Assembly (NCBI GenBank): GCA_036351255.1
Contig: JAZBOS010000010.1
Span: 1 to 64,000, forward strand
Source of the DNA: Bacteroides sp.
GTDB lineage: Bacteria > Bacteroidota > Bacteroidia > Bacteroidales > UBA7960
Direction: 5' to 3'
DNA length: 64,000 nucleotides
Below, piece after piece: positions 63,083 to 64,000 of the stretch. The first letter of the stretch is position 1. Every line of letters starts with the position of its first letter. Below the pieces are notes generated by a model, which was not told the origin of the DNA, did not search any database, and was given only the letters and a program-made list of their open reading frames with translations. Both the position numbers and the translations under genes were made by a program.

Positions 63083-63835
63083 ATGAAGAAATATCTCCCC
63101 ATAGCCGTCACGTTTGGATTCGCCTTATTGGCCACCCTGTTCTTTAAGGTAGCTTTCAAAGGGGTAACCCCCGAACGGGAGGACAAAAGGCAACCCACTG
63201 AAACAACCAATTTACCAGCCCTTCTTGATCAAATCCCCGGCACGATGATTCCATTACCCGAACCCTTAACCGATGGCACTGTAAGTATTGAGAAAGCCCT
63301 GAGCCAGCGCCGTTCGATCAGAAGCTATGTCAATCAGCCCCTGAACCTGGAGGAAGTGTCGCAACTGCTCTGGGCAGCCCAGGGCATCAACAACGAAAGA
63401 GGCTTCCGGACCGCCCCTTCGGCTGGCGCCACCTTCCCCCTGGAATTGTTTGTGATGGTTAACAATGTGAAAGGCCTGAGCAAGGGGATCTACCACTACA
63501 AGGTTGGTGACCACCAGCTTGAACTCATCGACCAGCGCGAGCTCGAAAATGAGCTGGCCAGGGCTGCTCTGAGTCAAAGTATGATCAGTAAGGCGGGCAT
63601 CGTCATCATTTTCGCGGCCATTTACGAACGCACCACTAACCGTTACGGTGAACGCGGCATCAGGTACATCCACAATGAAGTGGGCCACGTGGGACAAAAC
63701 ATCCACCTGCAGGCTGCAGCGCTCAACCTGGGCACTGTGGTCATTGGCGCATACCGTGATGAAGAGGCAGAAGCCCTTCTCAAGCTGGGCGAGGAATACC
63801 GCGTACTGTATTTTATGCCTGTGGGAAAAATCTGA
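63083..63835 (+). CDS. SagB-type nitroreductase-family flavoprotein, membrane anchored
   Basis: A 250-residue FMN protein. An N-terminal hydrophobic segment (LPIAVTFGFALLATLFF) anchors it or directs export. The nitroreductase domain spans about 65-250: SQRRSIRSYVNQPLNLEEVS, RTAPSAGATFPLELFV and a C-terminal GYLHLQA-like stretch (VGHVGQNIHLQAAALNLGTV). SagB enzymes oxidise azolines in peptide natural products, but most family members outside such clusters are of unknown use, and no precursor peptide is seen here. ATG at 63083 is chosen since an upstream ATG (63068) lies just after the sigma-54-like box. sdaA follows after 15 bp. Confidence 0.8.
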   Translation: MKKYLPIAVTFGFALLATLFFKVAFKGVTPEREDKRQPTETTNLPALLDQIPGTMIPLPEPLTDGTVSIEKALSQRRSIRSYVNQPLNLEEVSQLLWAAQGINNERGFRTAPSAGATFPLELFVMVNNVKGLSKGIYHYKVGDHQLELIDQRELENELARAALSQSMISKAGIVIIFAAIYERTTNRYGERGIRYIHNEVGHVGQNIHLQAAALNLGTVVIGAYRDEEAEALLKLGEEYRVLYFMPVGKI

Positions 63836-63850
63836 TAACGTCTTTTTTGT

Positions 63851-64000
63851 ATGAAAACCATCAAGGAGTTATTCAAAATAGGGAATGGCCCCTCCAGCAG
63901 TCATACCATGGGCCCGCGCCGCGCAGCAGGGCGTTTTCTGTCTCGCCATCCCGAAGCCCGGCGTTTCCGCGTAACCCTTTACGGTAGCCTGGCTGCCACA
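63851..64000 (+). CDS. sdaA: L-serine dehydratase, N-terminal part (cut by window end)
   Basis: The first 50 residues are visible: MKTIKELFKIGNGPSSSHTM followed by GPRRAAGRF. The segment IGNGPSSSHTMGP matches the conserved N-terminus of the beta domain of iron-sulfur L-serine dehydratases, which convert serine to pyruvate and ammonia. The gene runs off the window. It may be co-transcribed with the nitroreductase gene. Confidence 0.9.
   Translation, partial: MKTIKELFKIGNGPSSSHTMGPRRAAGRFLSRHPEARRFRVTLYGSLAAT

Noticed and set aside
63083..63835. Thiazole/oxazole-modified peptide cluster because of the SagB-type family
   Set aside because: No precursor peptide, cyclodehydratase or transporter gene is nearby; the family is broader than such clusters.

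Overview
The window is a chromosomal segment of a Bacteroidota bacterium, most likely from the Bacteroidales/Marinilabiliales side of the phylum. The evidence is the gene content (an Oar-like TonB receptor with a carboxypeptidase-like plug extension, a metal-linked TonB receptor, a fused E1 alpha/beta 2-oxoacid dehydrogenase, a PorT-type barrel, fur beside purA, and an rsgA-dtd-mazG run). Many genes also carry a Bacteroidota-type promoter with a TAnnTTTG -7 box. Rubrerythrin and the start of an iron-sulfur-type L-serine dehydratase suggest an anaerobic or microaerophilic life. I see no rRNA or tRNA gene, CRISPR array, transposase or prophage.

Layout. 0-4.4 kb: end of a PadR-type regulator, a PspC-domain membrane protein and the fused E1 enzyme (all +). 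4.7-16.3 kb, all minus: rubrerythrin, a methyltransferase, purA, fur, the (p)ppGpp enzyme, the polyphosphate operon sixA-ppk1-ppx, and glyA. 16.4-19.0 kb (+): a secreted S9 peptidase with a clear terminator. 19.1-24.1 kb (-): a tight cluster of a lipocalin lipoprotein, a membrane-anchored chelatase-like protein, a rifampin-phosphotransferase-like enzyme and a divergent PlsY-like acyltransferase. I know no description of this combination and consider it the best candidate for an undescribed pathway. 24.3-25.9 kb: ECF sigma factor between two small membrane proteins. 26.5-32.5 kb (-): ClC channel/antiporter with CBS domains, uvrC, and a radical-SAM/partner pair predicted to act on DNA. 32.6-36.1 kb (-): a probable copper or other heavy-metal locus (Cys-rich secreted protein, two HMA proteins, TonB receptor). 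36.2-43.0 kb (-): a lipoprotein, an Oar-like TonB receptor, a PhoR/PhoB-like pair and a PorT-like barrel.

43.2-50.1 kb (+) looks like a polysaccharide synthesis/export locus with its own signalling: a hybrid histidine kinase whose ATPase domain appears degenerate, a stand-alone receiver, a TPR/beta-barrel outer-membrane protein, a membrane-anchored HEAT-repeat protein and a processive family-2 glycosyltransferase. 50.4-59.5 kb is housekeeping: yicC-gmk-nadD (+), metK and a GldA-type ABC ATPase (-), rsgA-dtd-mazG (+), and yceD-rpmF-plsX-fabH (-). 59.6-64 kb: an unusual 1076-residue flavin/iron-sulfur fusion oxidoreductase (-), then a SagB-type nitroreductase preceded by a sigma-54-like promoter and the start of sdaA (+).

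Intergenic DNA carries short-period repeats. Two intergenic spacers (26.3 and 50.2 kb) each hold a long, loop-free palindrome built from an 11-bp tandem unit meeting at a TTTTAAAA centre. A degenerate relative with the same 11-bp rhythm lies at 4.5 kb. Their units differ in sequence but the architecture is shared, so they look like one class of element.
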